Assembly: GCA_028712015.1 (NCBI GenBank)
Contig: JAQTRB010000103.1
Location: forward strand, 1-6,298
Direction: 5' to 3'
DNA length: 6,298 nucleotides
Source of the DNA: Syntrophales bacterium
GTDB lineage: Bacteria > Desulfobacterota > Syntrophia > Syntrophales > UBA5619
Shown here one piece after another: positions 1-5,444 of this stretch. Positions within the stretch are counted from its first letter, which is position 1. Every line of letters begins with the position of its first letter. Under the pieces are notes generated by a model, which worked only from the letters and a program-made list of their open reading frames with translations, was not told the origin of the DNA and searched no databases. Both the position numbers and the translations under genes were made by a program.

Positions 1-22
1 CAGTCGGATATTTCTCATCGCT

Positions 23-505
23 TCACGCGGCATCCCCGTCTTCGACCAGGACAACCGCAAACGCGGCGGCGCCCTCCCCCGCGCCCACAAGCCCCATCCC
101 CTCGTTCGTCTTGGCCTTGACACTCACTTGCAAAGCGGGAATTCGCAGAACGCCGGCTATATTTTCCGCCATCTCCGAAAGATGGGTGGCCAATTTCGGC
201 TTCTCCAGTACAACCGTGGAGTCCACATTGCGGATCCGAAAACCCTTTGCATCGGCAAGCGTCCTCACCCTCTCCAGCAGGACCAGGCTGGCGATGTCCC
301 GGTAGGCGGGATCCGTGTCCGGAAACTGCCTTCCGATGTCGCCCAGACCCGCGGCTCCAAGGATCGCGTCGCAGACGGCATGGATCAGCACGTCGGCGTC
401 CGAATGGCCCATAAGACCCTTTTCGTGCGGGATCTCTTTTCCGCCCAGCACCAGCCTTCTCCCCGTCGCGAGACGATGGCTGTCATAGCCGAATCCGATT
501 TTCAT
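23..505 (-). CDS. ispF: 2-C-methyl-D-erythritol 2,4-cyclodiphosphate synthase IspF
   Basis: Fifth step of the MEP isoprenoid pathway: it cyclises CDP-methylerythritol 2-phosphate to the 2,4-cyclodiphosphate and releases CMP. The family is a cytosolic homotrimer with zinc at the active site. The 160-residue protein has the usual family length. It starts MKIGFGYDSHR and keeps the metal ligands at canonical positions (Asp8, His10, His42); the signature GHSDADVLIHAVCDA is at about residues 33-47, and a KAKTNEG segment near the C-terminus corresponds to the family's KATTxEG motif. An upstream in-frame ATG at 520 would add five residues, but the ATG at 505 matches the family N-terminus, overlaps the ispD stop as ATGA, and has a GAGAGGA-like ribosome site just before it. 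Translational coupling to ispD is therefore likely. The gene ends 22 bases from the window edge; what follows cannot be seen. Confidence 0.97.
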   Translation of the reverse strand: MKIGFGYDSHRLATGRRLVLGGKEIPHEKGLMGHSDADVLIHAVCDAILGAAGLGDIGRQFPDTDPAYRDIASLVLLERVRTLADAKGFRIRNVDSTVVLEKPKLATHLSEMAENIAGVLRIPALQVSVKAKTNEGMGLVGAGEGAAAFAVVLVEDGDAA

Positions 506-1194
506 TCCTCTCTCCCGCAAACGATCTTCTCGCCCCGTTCCAGATCCTCCGGTGTCGTCACCTTGATATTGTCCGCATCGCCGGGAATCATCCGGACGGG
601 AATCCCCGTTCTCTCGACCAGCGAAGCGTCATCCGTGCCGTAAAATTCGTCCGTTGCGGCCCTCTCGTAAGCGGCGAGGATCAATTCTCTGCGGAAGGCC
701 TGCGGGGTCTGCGTCAGCCAAAGGTTTTCCCGCGGAACGGTCCTCGTCACACACCCCTTCCGATCGACCTCTTTCACCGTGTCCCGGACCGGAAGACCGG
801 CGGTCGCGGCGCCGAATACGCTCGTTTCGGCGACGACCCGTTCGATCAGATCCTCGGTTACGAAAGGGCGGACGCCGTCATGGACAAGAACGATGTCGTG
901 TTCTTCGCTCACATGCGCCAGCGCATTCCGCACCGAATCCTGACGTTCGGGTCCGCCGGCGAGAACCAGGCTGACTTTCGACAGCTCGAACCGTTCGACG
1001 ATGTTCCGTTGCACGCCCGCCAGTTCTCCTTCGGGAACCGCAAGGAGAATTTTATCGATCAGCGGAGAATGTTGAAATACCTTGAGGGTGTGAACGAGGA
1101 TGGGGATTCCGGCCAGCGACAGGAACTGTTTGGGAAGTCGGCTTCCCATCCGTTTTCCCGTTCCCCCTGCCGGAACAATTGCAACCGTTTTCAT
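502..1194 (-). CDS. ispD: 2-C-methyl-D-erythritol 4-phosphate cytidylyltransferase IspD
   Basis: Third step of the MEP pathway: it joins CTP and methylerythritol 4-phosphate to give CDP-methylerythritol plus pyrophosphate, in the cytosol. The 230-residue length is typical. The N-terminal nucleotide-binding loop reads PAGGTGKRMG followed by PKQF (residues about 8-24, with Arg15 and Lys22 as the expected catalytic residues). The VHDGVRPF block lies near residue 105, RTVPRENLWLTQTPQAF near 151-167, TDDASLVE near 187, and the C-terminal GDADNIKVTTPEDL carries the conserved Lys at about 211. All expected blocks are intact. The gene overlaps ispF by four bases (ATGA). Its own ribosome site is weak (AGGGCGG, about 6 bases upstream of the ATG), and the 58-base gap to the upstream PIN-TRAM gene contains a strong hairpin, so expression may be partly set by readthrough from upstream. 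Confidence 0.97.
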   Translation of the reverse strand: MKTVAIVPAGGTGKRMGSRLPKQFLSLAGIPILVHTLKVFQHSPLIDKILLAVPEGELAGVQRNIVERFELSKVSLVLAGGPERQDSVRNALAHVSEEHDIVLVHDGVRPFVTEDLIERVVAETSVFGAATAGLPVRDTVKEVDRKGCVTRTVPRENLWLTQTPQAFRRELILAAYERAATDEFYGTDDASLVERTGIPVRMIPGDADNIKVTTPEDLERGEKIVCGREE

Positions 1195-1215
1195 GGCGCC
1201 GCCCTAGAGACAGAA

Positions 1216-1244
1216 GGGTCCGGCGATTTCGCATCGCCGGACCC
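1216..1244 (-). terminator. Strong intercistronic hairpin before ispD (attenuator or weak terminator)
   Basis: A perfect 12-bp inverted repeat (arms 1216-1227 and 1233-1244) closes a 5-base loop, GCGAA on the minus strand. It begins 8 bases after the stop codon of the PIN-TRAM gene. The next minus-strand bases are TTCTGTCTCT, a pyrimidine-rich but imperfect U tract, and the ispD ribosome site and ATG follow at once. The stem is very stable, but the tail is not a clean run of T. I therefore read it as a partial terminator, attenuator or mRNA-processing hairpin rather than a full stop. Folding is seen in sequence; function is inferred. Confidence 0.6.
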
Positions 1245-1252
1245 GGATGCCG

Positions 1253-2275
1253 TTACGGCTTCGAGTTCATCCCGGAGGACTTCTTATCCGAAAGGACCGA
1301 TTTCAGTTCCGAAAAGATCATCCGTCCGGCGGTGGTCTGCAGCACGCTCGTGACCATCGCTTCCACCGTCATTCCCTGGTATTTCTGGGCATTGTCCACG
1401 ATGATCATCGTGCCGTCATCCAGATAGGCCACCCCCTGCCCCGGTTCCTTCCCGTCCTTGATGATCTTGACGGTCATCTGTTCTCCCGGCAGAACGACGG
1501 GCTTCAACGCGTTGGCCAGCTCGTTGACGTTGAGGATCTTGATCCCCTGCAACTCCGCCACCTTGTTGAGGTTGAAATCGTTCGTGATGATCTTTCCGTT
1601 GGTTTTCTTGGCCAGGGCGACCAGCTTGGCATCGACTCCCTTGATCTTGGGAAAATCATGGTCGACCACGTCGATATAAATGCCGCTTCCCCGCTGCATC
1701 CGGTTCAGGATATCCAGCCCCCGCCGGCCGCGGGCCCTCTTCATCGAATCCGATGAATCGGCGATGTACTGAAGCTCATCGAGGACGAAGCGGGGAACCA
1801 TCAGGTTGCCCTCCATGAAACCGGTGTCGCAGATGTCCGCGATCCGGCCGTCGATGATGACGCTGGTATCCAGAATGCGATAATCGCTGATCTCCTTGGC
1901 CGGTCCCCACCCGAACAGACTGACCTCCTCCACTTTTTTTGATCCGAGGACCAGTCCCAGATAGCCCATGATACCGGTCAGCAGCGAGTAGATCCAGGGA
2001 ACGACCTGCCTTTTTTCCATGATGTTGCTGACAAAACTTAAGCCGTATACAAATAAGAAGGCAATCAGCAGGCCGATGATCATCCCCACGACGCCGCCCA
2101 GAATCACCCGCAGGGCGACCTTGCGGATGGCCTGTTCGATCTTGATGACGAAGATGGCGATCAATAAACCTAAAAATAGTCCGACCGTCCATTGCCACCA
2201 TTGGCTATAGCTGTGGTAGGCAATCGAATAACCGCTCAACGAGCAGGCCAGAATCAAGATAATCTTCACAATCAC
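1253..2275 (-). CDS. YacL-like membrane-anchored PIN-TRAM domain protein
   Basis: A 340-residue protein of the PIN/TRAM family typified by Bacillus YacL. Four hydrophobic segments lie at about residues 3-20, 29-45, 57-82 and 92-111. A PIN nuclease-like domain follows at about 132-255, with acidic residues in the expected places: Asp136 in ILDTSVIIDGR, Asp166/Glu167 in VLDELQ, Asp215 in VDAKLV, Asp233 in TNDFN. A TRAM RNA-binding domain spans about 262-322. The PIN side should face the cytosol, where the family is suspected to cut or bind RNA; the exact substrate is not established. The start is a GTG: an exceptionally strong ribosome site (AAAAGGAGGTGA, 2282-2293) lies 9 bases upstream. An ATG at better spacing is followed immediately by TGA and cannot encode the protein. 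As in Bacillus, it lies directly upstream of ispD-ispF; here carD is upstream of it. Confidence 0.93.
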   Translation of the reverse strand: MIVKIILILACSLSGYSIAYHSYSQWWQWTVGLFLGLLIAIFVIKIEQAIRKVALRVILGGVVGMIIGLLIAFLFVYGLSFVSNIMEKRQVVPWIYSLLTGIMGYLGLVLGSKKVEEVSLFGWGPAKEISDYRILDTSVIIDGRIADICDTGFMEGNLMVPRFVLDELQYIADSSDSMKRARGRRGLDILNRMQRGSGIYIDVVDHDFPKIKGVDAKLVALAKKTNGKIITNDFNLNKVAELQGIKILNVNELANALKPVVLPGEQMTVKIIKDGKEPGQGVAYLDDGTMIIVDNAQKYQGMTVEAMVTSVLQTTAGRMIFSELKSVLSDKKSSGMNSKP

Positions 2276-2281
2276 ATCCCC

Positions 2282-2293
2282 TCACCTCCTTTT
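2282..2293 (-). promoter_or_regulatory. Near-perfect Shine-Dalgarno site of the PIN-TRAM gene
   Basis: On the minus strand this reads AAAAGGAGGTGA, matching the anti-Shine-Dalgarno end of 16S rRNA over about ten bases. The AGGAGG core (2285-2290) is 7 bases from an ATG at 2277-2275 that is followed at once by TGA, and 9 bases from the GTG at 2275-2273 that opens the 340-codon frame. It fixes GTG as the start, because no in-frame ATG lies nearby. Confidence 0.8.
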
Positions 2294-2376
2294 CGATTGA
2301 TTTCATAATGCCTCCGATTATTTGCAAGCACTCCGACCATATCGTGGAACGAGGGCATTCCCGGTGATGATGTTGA

Positions 2377-2396
2377 GATCCCGTCGGATCCCGTTG
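2377..2396. repeat. Tandem 10-bp repeat in the carD to PIN-TRAM spacer
   Basis: Two adjacent copies read GATCCCGTCG and GATCCCGTTG on the plus strand, differing at one base. They sit in the 172-base gap (2276-2447) between carD and the PIN-TRAM gene. The 10-bp period is about one helical turn, which would suit a protein site, but two copies could also be chance duplication. Otherwise the gap holds only a short imperfect hairpin just after the carD stop (2422-2443, 6-bp arms, no U tract) and the ribosome site. I see no convincing promoter in it. Confidence 0.35.
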
Positions 2397-2447
2397 CGAT
2401 TCTCTGTTGCAGGCGGCTGAACTTCCGGAAAAAATGACGGAAGGTTG

Positions 2448-2933
2448 TCATTGTATGGTGAAGATGACCCTCAGATCTTCTTCAATCTTGGTCTCTTCGG
2501 CATTGCTCGCCACCGAAATCTCCTTGATGAGAAGGTTCTTCGCCGTATCCATCATTTTCCTCTCCCCGAAGGAGAGATTTTTGTCGCTTTTCAGAATGAA
2601 CAGGTCGCGCAGGACGCGGGCAATTTCGAACACCGATCCCGTTTTGATTTTCTCCAGATATTCCCGGTACCGCTTGTTCCATGTCTGCTTGTCTATTGTA
2701 ACGTCCTTCTTGCGGAGGATTGCATAAACCTTGGGGATTTCTGTCTCCATGATCACTTCACGCAGTCCGACCGATTTTGCGCTATTCATGGGAATCATGA
2801 TCTTCATCCCGTTGCCCATGATCTTCATGATATAGAACAGTTGCTTTTTCCCCCCGACCTCCCGGTTTTCGATGGCCTCGATCACCCCGACCCCCTGTGC
2901 CGGATATACCGCCAAATCTCCCACCTTGAACAT
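2448..2933 (-). CDS. carD: CarD/CdnL-family RNA polymerase-binding transcription regulator
   Basis: A 161-residue member of the CarD_CdnL_TRCF family. These proteins bind the RNA polymerase beta subunit through an N-terminal Tudor-like domain and stabilise open promoter complexes through a C-terminal helical domain. Here the N-terminal domain covers about residues 1-60 (MFKVGDLAVYPAQGVG and the MIPMNSAKSVGLR block), and the helical domain about 65-158. The conserved tryptophan that wedges into the upstream edge of the bubble is Trp85 (QTWNKRY), followed by a VLRDLF segment and LSFGERKMMDTAKNLL. The length is that of the short CdnL/CarD type, without the DNA-binding tail of Myxococcus CarD. 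A GTG two codons upstream (2939) was rejected: the AGGTG ribosome site at 2939-2943 overlaps it, whereas it is 5 bases from the ATG at 2933. A good sigma-70-type promoter lies just upstream. It is probably co-transcribed with the PIN-TRAM and isp genes. Confidence 0.95.
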   Translation of the reverse strand: MFKVGDLAVYPAQGVGVIEAIENREVGGKKQLFYIMKIMGNGMKIMIPMNSAKSVGLREVIMETEIPKVYAILRKKDVTIDKQTWNKRYREYLEKIKTGSVFEIARVLRDLFILKSDKNLSFGERKMMDTAKNLLIKEISVASNAEETKIEEDLRVIFTIQ

Positions 2934-2966
2934 GATCACACCTGAAATATTTATTTAGAACGTAGT

Positions 2967-2995
2967 AACATATCAAATTCCGTAGGAATAGTCAA
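2967..2995 (-). promoter_or_regulatory. Sigma-70-type promoter of carD
   Basis: Minus-strand TTGACT (2990-2995, 5 of 6 matches to the -35 consensus), a 17-base spacer, then TATGTT (2967-2972, 4 of 6 matches to the -10). Transcription would begin near 2960 and give a short leader of about 27 bases before the carD ATG at 2933. The surrounding sequence is clearly more AT-rich than the flanking genes. This suggests that carD, the PIN-TRAM gene and possibly ispDF form a unit separate from pcm-nlpD. Confidence 0.65.
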
Positions 2996-2996
2996 C

Positions 2997-3023
2997 AGTA
3001 TTCCCGAGTATTGTCCGAGTATT
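2997..3023. repeat. Three helically phased AGTATT repeats upstream of the carD promoter
   Basis: AGTATT occurs on the plus strand at 2997-3002, 3007-3012 and 3018-3023, with starts 10 and 11 bases apart. The last two copies share the longer CCGAGTATT. All three fall on one DNA face immediately upstream of the -35 box, the usual place for an activator site. The first copy also forms half of an inverted repeat GGAATA-8-TATTCC (2985-2990 and 2999-3004) that straddles the -35 box. No known regulator is recognised. Confidence 0.45.
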
Positions 3024-3053
3024 CTTGTATCACACTCGCGTTCATCCACCTCG

Positions 3054-3063
3054 TTTCCGGAAA
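3054..3063. repeat. 10-bp palindrome TTTCCGGAAA
   Basis: A perfect palindrome located 20 bases past the nlpD stop and about 60 bases upstream of the carD -35 box. It lacks a following T run and is too short to be a terminator. It could be an operator or chance. The nlpD-carD spacer has no clear intrinsic terminator, so readthrough from pcm-nlpD into carD remains possible. Confidence 0.25.
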
Positions 3064-3083
3064 GATAACCGCCATTCTCATCG

Positions 3084-4067
3084 TCAGGGAAGAAAGAAAA
3101 GCGGGTTGCGCGCCTTGTTTCGGTGACGAACCTCGAAATGAAGATAGGCTTCCGACCGCTCATCGGCCTTGCCGACAAAGGCAATCCGGTCCCCTTTCTT
3201 GACCCGGCTTTCCCCGCGGACGATTCTGAGTCCAAGGTGCGTATAGACGGTCGCGTATTGTTCATCATGCTGGATGATGATCGTCTCGCCATAATCCTTG
3301 AGAGGGGCGGAGAAGATCACGAGCCCGTCCGCCGCCGCCTGTACCGCCGTTCCCGCATCCGCTGCGATTCGAATACCGTTATAATACATACGGTTGGCTT
3401 GGATTCCAAAGCGGGAGACGACCTTCCCCTTGACCGGCCAGATGAAGCGCTTTTTGTCGAACCGGATCTGCTCTTCGCCGATCTCGGGTTGCCTGGGCTT
3501 GAGCTGCGGATCGGCGATTTTCTTTTTTTCCGGTTTTTCGGAAGGTCGATCGGGAATCGAATCACCCTTGCCTTTAGGGGATCGTTCCGCGCGATCTTTC
3601 GCCGACGCATCGGCCGGAGCCGGTTCCTTTCGCGCCTCCGCAAGCGCCGGTTCTTTTTTTCCCGGAATTTCCGTTTTCAAAACCACGCTGGGCGCCTTTT
3701 CGGGCTCCCGTTTCACATCGGGTGCGGTCGGGGGCAGGACCGGCCGGGCCGCCGTCATGACATCGTCCACGATTTGATTCACCTCGGGGACGAAAATCAC
3801 GCTGTCCGTCTCAATCCGATTGGGATCGCCGACGTTGTTGATCTCCGCAAGCTCCTGCAGATCGACTTGATAGGCCCGGGCGATGCTTGAAAGGGTCTCT
3901 CCTTTCTTAACGAGATGATAGATTCCCCGTGGATGGTCTCCGCGAACAGGATAGCCCGAACAGGAGAGGATCAACAGAGCAGCCAGAACCAATCCGATGA
4001 ACTCCCGATAAGGCGTGCGGCATGAGTAAAAGGGGGAAAGGAGCATTGTGCGAATCAGTTTCCCCAT
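3084..4067 (-). CDS. nlpD: NlpD-like lipoprotein with LysM and degenerate LytM (M23) domain
   Basis: A probable envelope lipoprotein that binds peptidoglycan and activates cell-wall amidases at division, by analogy with NlpD/EnvC. It has 327 residues. A signal segment with hydrophobic core FIGLVLAALLILSC ends at a lipobox-like Cys36; Ser at +2 fits outer-membrane sorting. A LysM domain covers about 49-94 (HLVKKGETLSSIA). A charged Pro/Lys/Glu/Ala-rich linker runs to about 200. The LytM domain covers about 207-327 and ends NPLFFLP, like NlpD. Active M23 enzymes have HxGxD and HxH; here these are Y229-N-G-I-R233 and Y308-L-H310, so zinc ligands are lost and hydrolysis is unlikely. The ATG at 4067 has a GGGGAG ribosome site 5 bases upstream. 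A GTG at 4100 and an ATG at 4046 are alternatives with poorer sites. The gene overlaps the end of pcm by 13 bases, indicating co-translation. In E. coli pcm-nlpD is followed by rpoS; here carD follows. Confidence 0.9.
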   Translation of the reverse strand: MGKLIRTMLLSPFYSCRTPYREFIGLVLAALLILSCSGYPVRGDHPRGIYHLVKKGETLSSIARAYQVDLQELAEINNVGDPNRIETDSVIFVPEVNQIVDDVMTAARPVLPPTAPDVKREPEKAPSVVLKTEIPGKKEPALAEARKEPAPADASAKDRAERSPKGKGDSIPDRPSEKPEKKKIADPQLKPRQPEIGEEQIRFDKKRFIWPVKGKVVSRFGIQANRMYYNGIRIAADAGTAVQAAADGLVIFSAPLKDYGETIIIQHDEQYATVYTHLGLRIVRGESRVKKGDRIAFVGKADERSEAYLHFEVRHRNKARNPLFFLP

Positions 4068-4711
4068 CCGTGCTCCCCGATCAGATCCACAAAACGGCAC
4101 CCGCCGAGATCTTCCCGTTTCACGTCTTCCGGATCTTCCGAAAGACGGGTCAGCTTCAGAAGGGTCTGAGAGTGACGGCTTCCCACCGGAATGACGAGAC
4201 GACCGCCGATGGTAAGCTGTTCGATCAGAATTTTGGGAATCGACGGGGCGCCGGCCGTCACCAGGATCGCGTCAAAAGGGGATTCCTCGCGCCATCCGTA
4301 GGTTCCGTCCCCCACCCGGATAGCCACGTTGTAATGGTTCAGCGCATCGAGGACCCGCCTTGCCCCGGCCGCCAGTACGGCGATGCGTTCAATGGAAAAG
4401 ACCCTCTCGGCCAGTTCGGCCAGTAGCGCCGTCTGATAACCGGATCCGGTTCCGATCTCAAGCACCTTTTCGCGTCCGGTCAATTCCATGGCCTCGGTCA
4501 TCAGCGCAACGATATAGGGCTGGGAGATGGTCTGCTGCCGGTCGATGGGAAGAGGATTGTCGTTATAGGCCTGATCGATCAGGCCTTCATCAACGAAAAG
4601 ATGACGCGGAATTTTCTCTATGGCCTTCAGAAGCCGCTGATCGGAGATGCCCCTCGCCCGGATCTGGACATCGACCATCTTCCTTCTCTGTTTCTGAAAC
4701 CGATCCGACAC
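4055..4711 (-). CDS. pcm: Protein-L-isoaspartate O-methyltransferase
   Basis: A SAM-dependent repair enzyme that methylates the alpha-carboxyl of isoaspartyl residues formed by protein ageing, allowing reversion to aspartate. In 218-residue numbering, the N-terminal MVDVQIRARGI segment is at 12-22, the substrate-site QTISQPY at 60-66, SAM motif I VLEIGTGSGYQTALLA at 83-98, the acidic end of strand 2 in SIER (Glu108), GDGTYGW at 134-140, and the C-terminal RFVDLIGEHGW block at 206-216. Nothing is missing. I chose the GTG at 4711 because AGGA lies 7 bases upstream and the resulting N-terminus (MSDRFQKQRRKMV) fits the family. The ATG at 4786 would add 25 residues of unfamiliar sequence without a ribosome site; the ATG at 4678 would trim 11. 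It is followed by overlapping nlpD. The frequent partner surE is absent upstream, where a promoter lies instead. Confidence 0.94.
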   Translation of the reverse strand: MSDRFQKQRRKMVDVQIRARGISDQRLLKAIEKIPRHLFVDEGLIDQAYNDNPLPIDRQQTISQPYIVALMTEAMELTGREKVLEIGTGSGYQTALLAELAERVFSIERIAVLAAGARRVLDALNHYNVAIRVGDGTYGWREESPFDAILVTAGAPSIPKILIEQLTIGGRLVIPVGSRHSQTLLKLTRLSEDPEDVKREDLGGCRFVDLIGEHGWGN

Positions 4712-4843
4712 GTTACCATCCTGATGATCACTGTTCCGGAAACACCCCGCCCGGCATGGGATCTGCGTCATCGCTGAACCGGACATTTTTCACTTTTCGC
4801 CGCAACCCGCCCGCCAGACCAGATCCGCAAAAGATCATGTTGC

Positions 4844-4872
4844 AATTTACCATGAAACTTCCGATTTTTCAA
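4844..4872 (-). promoter_or_regulatory. Promoter of the pcm-nlpD unit, with extended -10
   Basis: Minus-strand TTGAAA (4867-4872), a 17-base spacer ending in TGG, and TAAATT (4844-4849). The TG one base before the -10 hexamer makes it an extended -10 promoter. The predicted start is near 4837, leaving a leader of about 125 bases before the pcm GTG. That leader contains a 36-codon reading frame (4838 down to 4728). Confidence 0.55.
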
Positions 4873-5041
4873 GCGTCGGCACCAATTCCCGCCGGCGGCT
4901 GACGGGAGATCTTCCCCGCAAGCTGCAGGTCATCTTTCATTCTGAAGAGGATGCCGTCTCACTATTCTGCGCCGACCCCGCGGAAAGCGCCGGGGAACAA
5001 GGTGCCGGGGGTATTCAAGACGTTGAACGGCGGCCCTGCAT
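4873..5041. other. Gene-free spacer downstream of the MoaE-like gene
   Basis: Together with the promoter and leader to its left, this makes a 330-base stretch without a convincing gene (4712-5041). It holds a perfect GC palindrome CCGCCGGCGG (4890-4899), two direct copies of GCCGGGG near 4989-5010, and a bulged GC hairpin at 4976-4995 with no T run on either side. I see no clear intrinsic terminator for the MoaE-like gene and no surE remnant. Codon-like structure is lacking on both strands. Confidence 0.5.
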
Positions 5042-5392
5042 TCAAATCTCCGTCTTCGTCGTCACATCCCGTTTGATCGTGTTCACCGTATCCCGCAGAA
5101 CGGGAAAGCAGTGTTCCCGGAGATCGCCGGCCACGACCACAATCATCACGTCTTCCCCGACGCGCAGCTTCCCTTCGCGCACCTCCGCGAGAACCTCGAC
5201 GATCCCCGGCCGCGCTTTCATCTCCTTGACAATTTCCGTCAGGCGGGCGCGATCGGCTTTGACGGTGAGTTCCTTGACGGGCCTTCCGTCCCGGGCCGTT
5301 CCGCGCACGACCCCGTTGTGGCAGAGGATCATTCCCACCCGTTCATAATCAGGGTGTTTCTTGACCCTGCCGATCAGATCCATCAAATTCAT
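5042..5392 (-). CDS. MoaE-like molybdopterin synthase catalytic-subunit family protein (short, divergent)
   Basis: A 116-residue single-domain protein that I place in the MoaE family. Canonical MoaE is the large subunit of molybdopterin synthase and takes sulfur from the MoaD thiocarboxylate. Visible matches are GMILCHNGVVRGTARDGRPV at about 20-39, corresponding to the GAVVxFxGxVR region, RVGEDVMIVVVAGDLRE at about 76-92, corresponding to PGDEIVxVxVxxxHR, and a C-terminal IKRDVTTKTE whose lysines could correspond to the active-site pair. The family His-Arg is replaced by Leu-Arg, and the protein is shorter than E. coli MoaE. Function as a real MPT synthase subunit is therefore uncertain, and no moaD neighbour is visible. 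The ATG at 5392 has a strong GGGAGGG ribosome site about 8 bases upstream. It is divergent from dciA with 57 bases between start codons. Confidence 0.75.
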   Translation of the reverse strand: MNLMDLIGRVKKHPDYERVGMILCHNGVVRGTARDGRPVKELTVKADRARLTEIVKEMKARPGIVEVLAEVREGKLRVGEDVMIVVVAGDLREHCFPVLRDTVNTIKRDVTTKTEI

Positions 5393-5421
5393 TTTCTATC
5401 CCTCCCTGGAAAAAGTCGCAA

Positions 5422-5438
5422 CGGGTCCCCTTGACCCG
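5422..5438. repeat. Inverted repeat in the divergent MoaE-like/dciA spacer
   Basis: CGGGTC (5422-5427) and GACCCG (5433-5438) are perfect complements across 5 bases. The element lies in the 57-base divergent intergenic region, at about +1 to +17 of the predicted MoaE-like transcript. It could be a DNA operator serving both directions or a small 5' mRNA hairpin. The 6-bp arms are short enough that chance is possible. Confidence 0.35.
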
Positions 5439-5444
5439 ATCGAC

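Noticed and set aside
128..643. Plus-strand open frame (171 codons) opposite ispF and the ispD end
   Set aside because: It is a shadow of two intact, motif-complete isoprenoid genes and has no protein-like features of its own.
2422..2443. Hairpin after the carD stop as a terminator
   Set aside because: The stem is only 6 bp with a 10-base loop, and no T run follows on the minus strand.
3123..3890. Long plus-strand open frame (255 codons) opposite nlpD
   Set aside because: It lies wholly antisense to a well-supported gene. Its Arg/Phe/Gly/Asp-rich composition reflects reverse reading of the GC-rich codons, and I recognise no domain.
4055..4786. Longer pcm form starting at the ATG at 4786
   Set aside because: The 25 extra residues do not resemble the family and no ribosome site precedes that ATG. 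The GTG at 4711 has AGGA at 7 bases.
4976..4995. GC hairpin in the gene-free spacer as a terminator of the MoaE-like gene
   Set aside because: It needs a bulge to pair, and there is no T tract on either side.
4951..5073. Small plus-strand frame of 40 codons starting MPSHYSAPTP
   Set aside because: The purine-rich stretch touches the ATG directly, leaving no spacing for a ribosome site. The frame runs antisense into the MoaE-like gene and nothing is recognised.
5384..5389. CAAATT as the -10 of a dciA promoter with TTGACC at 5361-5366
   Set aside because: Only 3 of 6 bases match the -10 consensus and the site lies in the divergent coding start. It is mentioned under dciA but not listed as a feature.
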